A stretch of 5,826 nucleotides of DNA, taken from the NCBI GenBank assembly GCA_009845505.1, contig VXZL01000157.1:1-5826 (forward strand). Reading direction: 5' to 3'. The notes beneath the pieces are model-generated. The model was given only the letters and a program-made list of their open reading frames with translations, was not told the origin of the DNA and did no database searches. Source of the stretch: Candidatus Poribacteria bacterium (lineage in GTDB: Bacteria; Poribacteria; WGA-4E; WGA-3G). This document shows, in pieces, positions 5,765 to 5,826 of this stretch. Both the position numbers and the translations under genes were made by a program. Position 1 is the first letter of the stretch. Each line of letters begins with the position of its first letter.

Positions 5765-5826
5765 GATCGCACCTAAAATTATCCAAACCTTAGTAAAAAT
5801 AAAAAGTCTAAAGCAAATCGCTTGAG

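Larger units (their letters stand above)
5498..5826. other. Gene-free downstream region with hairpins and repeats
   Basis: No credible gene is seen. A GTG-started open frame from 5554 to 5793 runs through the repeat pair, has low-complexity composition and matches no family I know. The region is AT-rich, contains interrupted T runs at 5620-5635, the hairpin at 5580-5596 and the 50-bp-spaced repeats at 5693-5764. The last 60 bases are AT-rich with no feature I can name. Confidence 0.6.

Noticed and set aside
5554..5793. Short + strand open frame starting with GTG
   Set aside because: It runs through the non-coding repeat pair, has no ribosome site, and its translation shows no family features.

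Overview
The window holds one rightward block of five genes (about 403-5497) between two gene-free flanks rich in palindromes and repeats. The first three genes encode a complete three-subunit molybdenum hydroxylase of the xanthine dehydrogenase / CO dehydrogenase superfamily, in the order FAD subunit, [2Fe-2S] subunit, molybdopterin subunit. They are followed by a small MoaD/ThiS-type ubiquitin-fold sulfur carrier and then by a cytosolic NodB-fold (polysaccharide deacetylase-like) hydrolase. All five are intact and on the + strand. A good sigma70-type promoter with an extended -10 lies just upstream of the first gene, and no convincing intrinsic terminator interrupts the block, so a single transcript is plausible.

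Layout: 1-402 is non-coding and holds a near-perfect 26-bp palindrome, a candidate mobile or dispersed hairpin element (207-303) and the promoter. 403-4150 is the hydroxylase operon. 4151-4337 is a spacer with an 18-bp direct repeat flanking an imperfect inverted repeat. 4338-4619 is the sulfur carrier. 4709-5497 is the NodB-fold protein. 5498-5826 is non-coding, with a small hairpin and two copies of a 22-bp repeat set exactly 50 bp apart, each carrying a GC-rich hairpin.

How the genes work together: the Mo subunit would hydroxylate an unidentified substrate. Electrons would pass through two [2Fe-2S] clusters to FAD on the first subunit. The sulfur carrier may supply dithiolene sulfur for molybdopterin. 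The NodB-fold protein may be a C-N or deacetylating hydrolase in the same pathway, or only a neighbour. The Mo subunit lacks the CO dehydrogenase active-site loop, so this is not expected to be a CO oxidiser; the substrate cannot be read from the sequence.

Organism: a bacterium of intermediate GC with AAAGGAG-type ribosome sites. The non-coding style (short GC hairpin repeats, degenerate repeat-like spacers) reminds me of Candidatus Poribacteria or related uncultured lineages. That is recollection and inference, not shown by any marker gene here. I see no clearly new system; the most unusual points are the sulfur carrier with residues beyond its terminal glycines, its link to a Mo hydroxylase and a NodB-fold enzyme, and the repeat structures.
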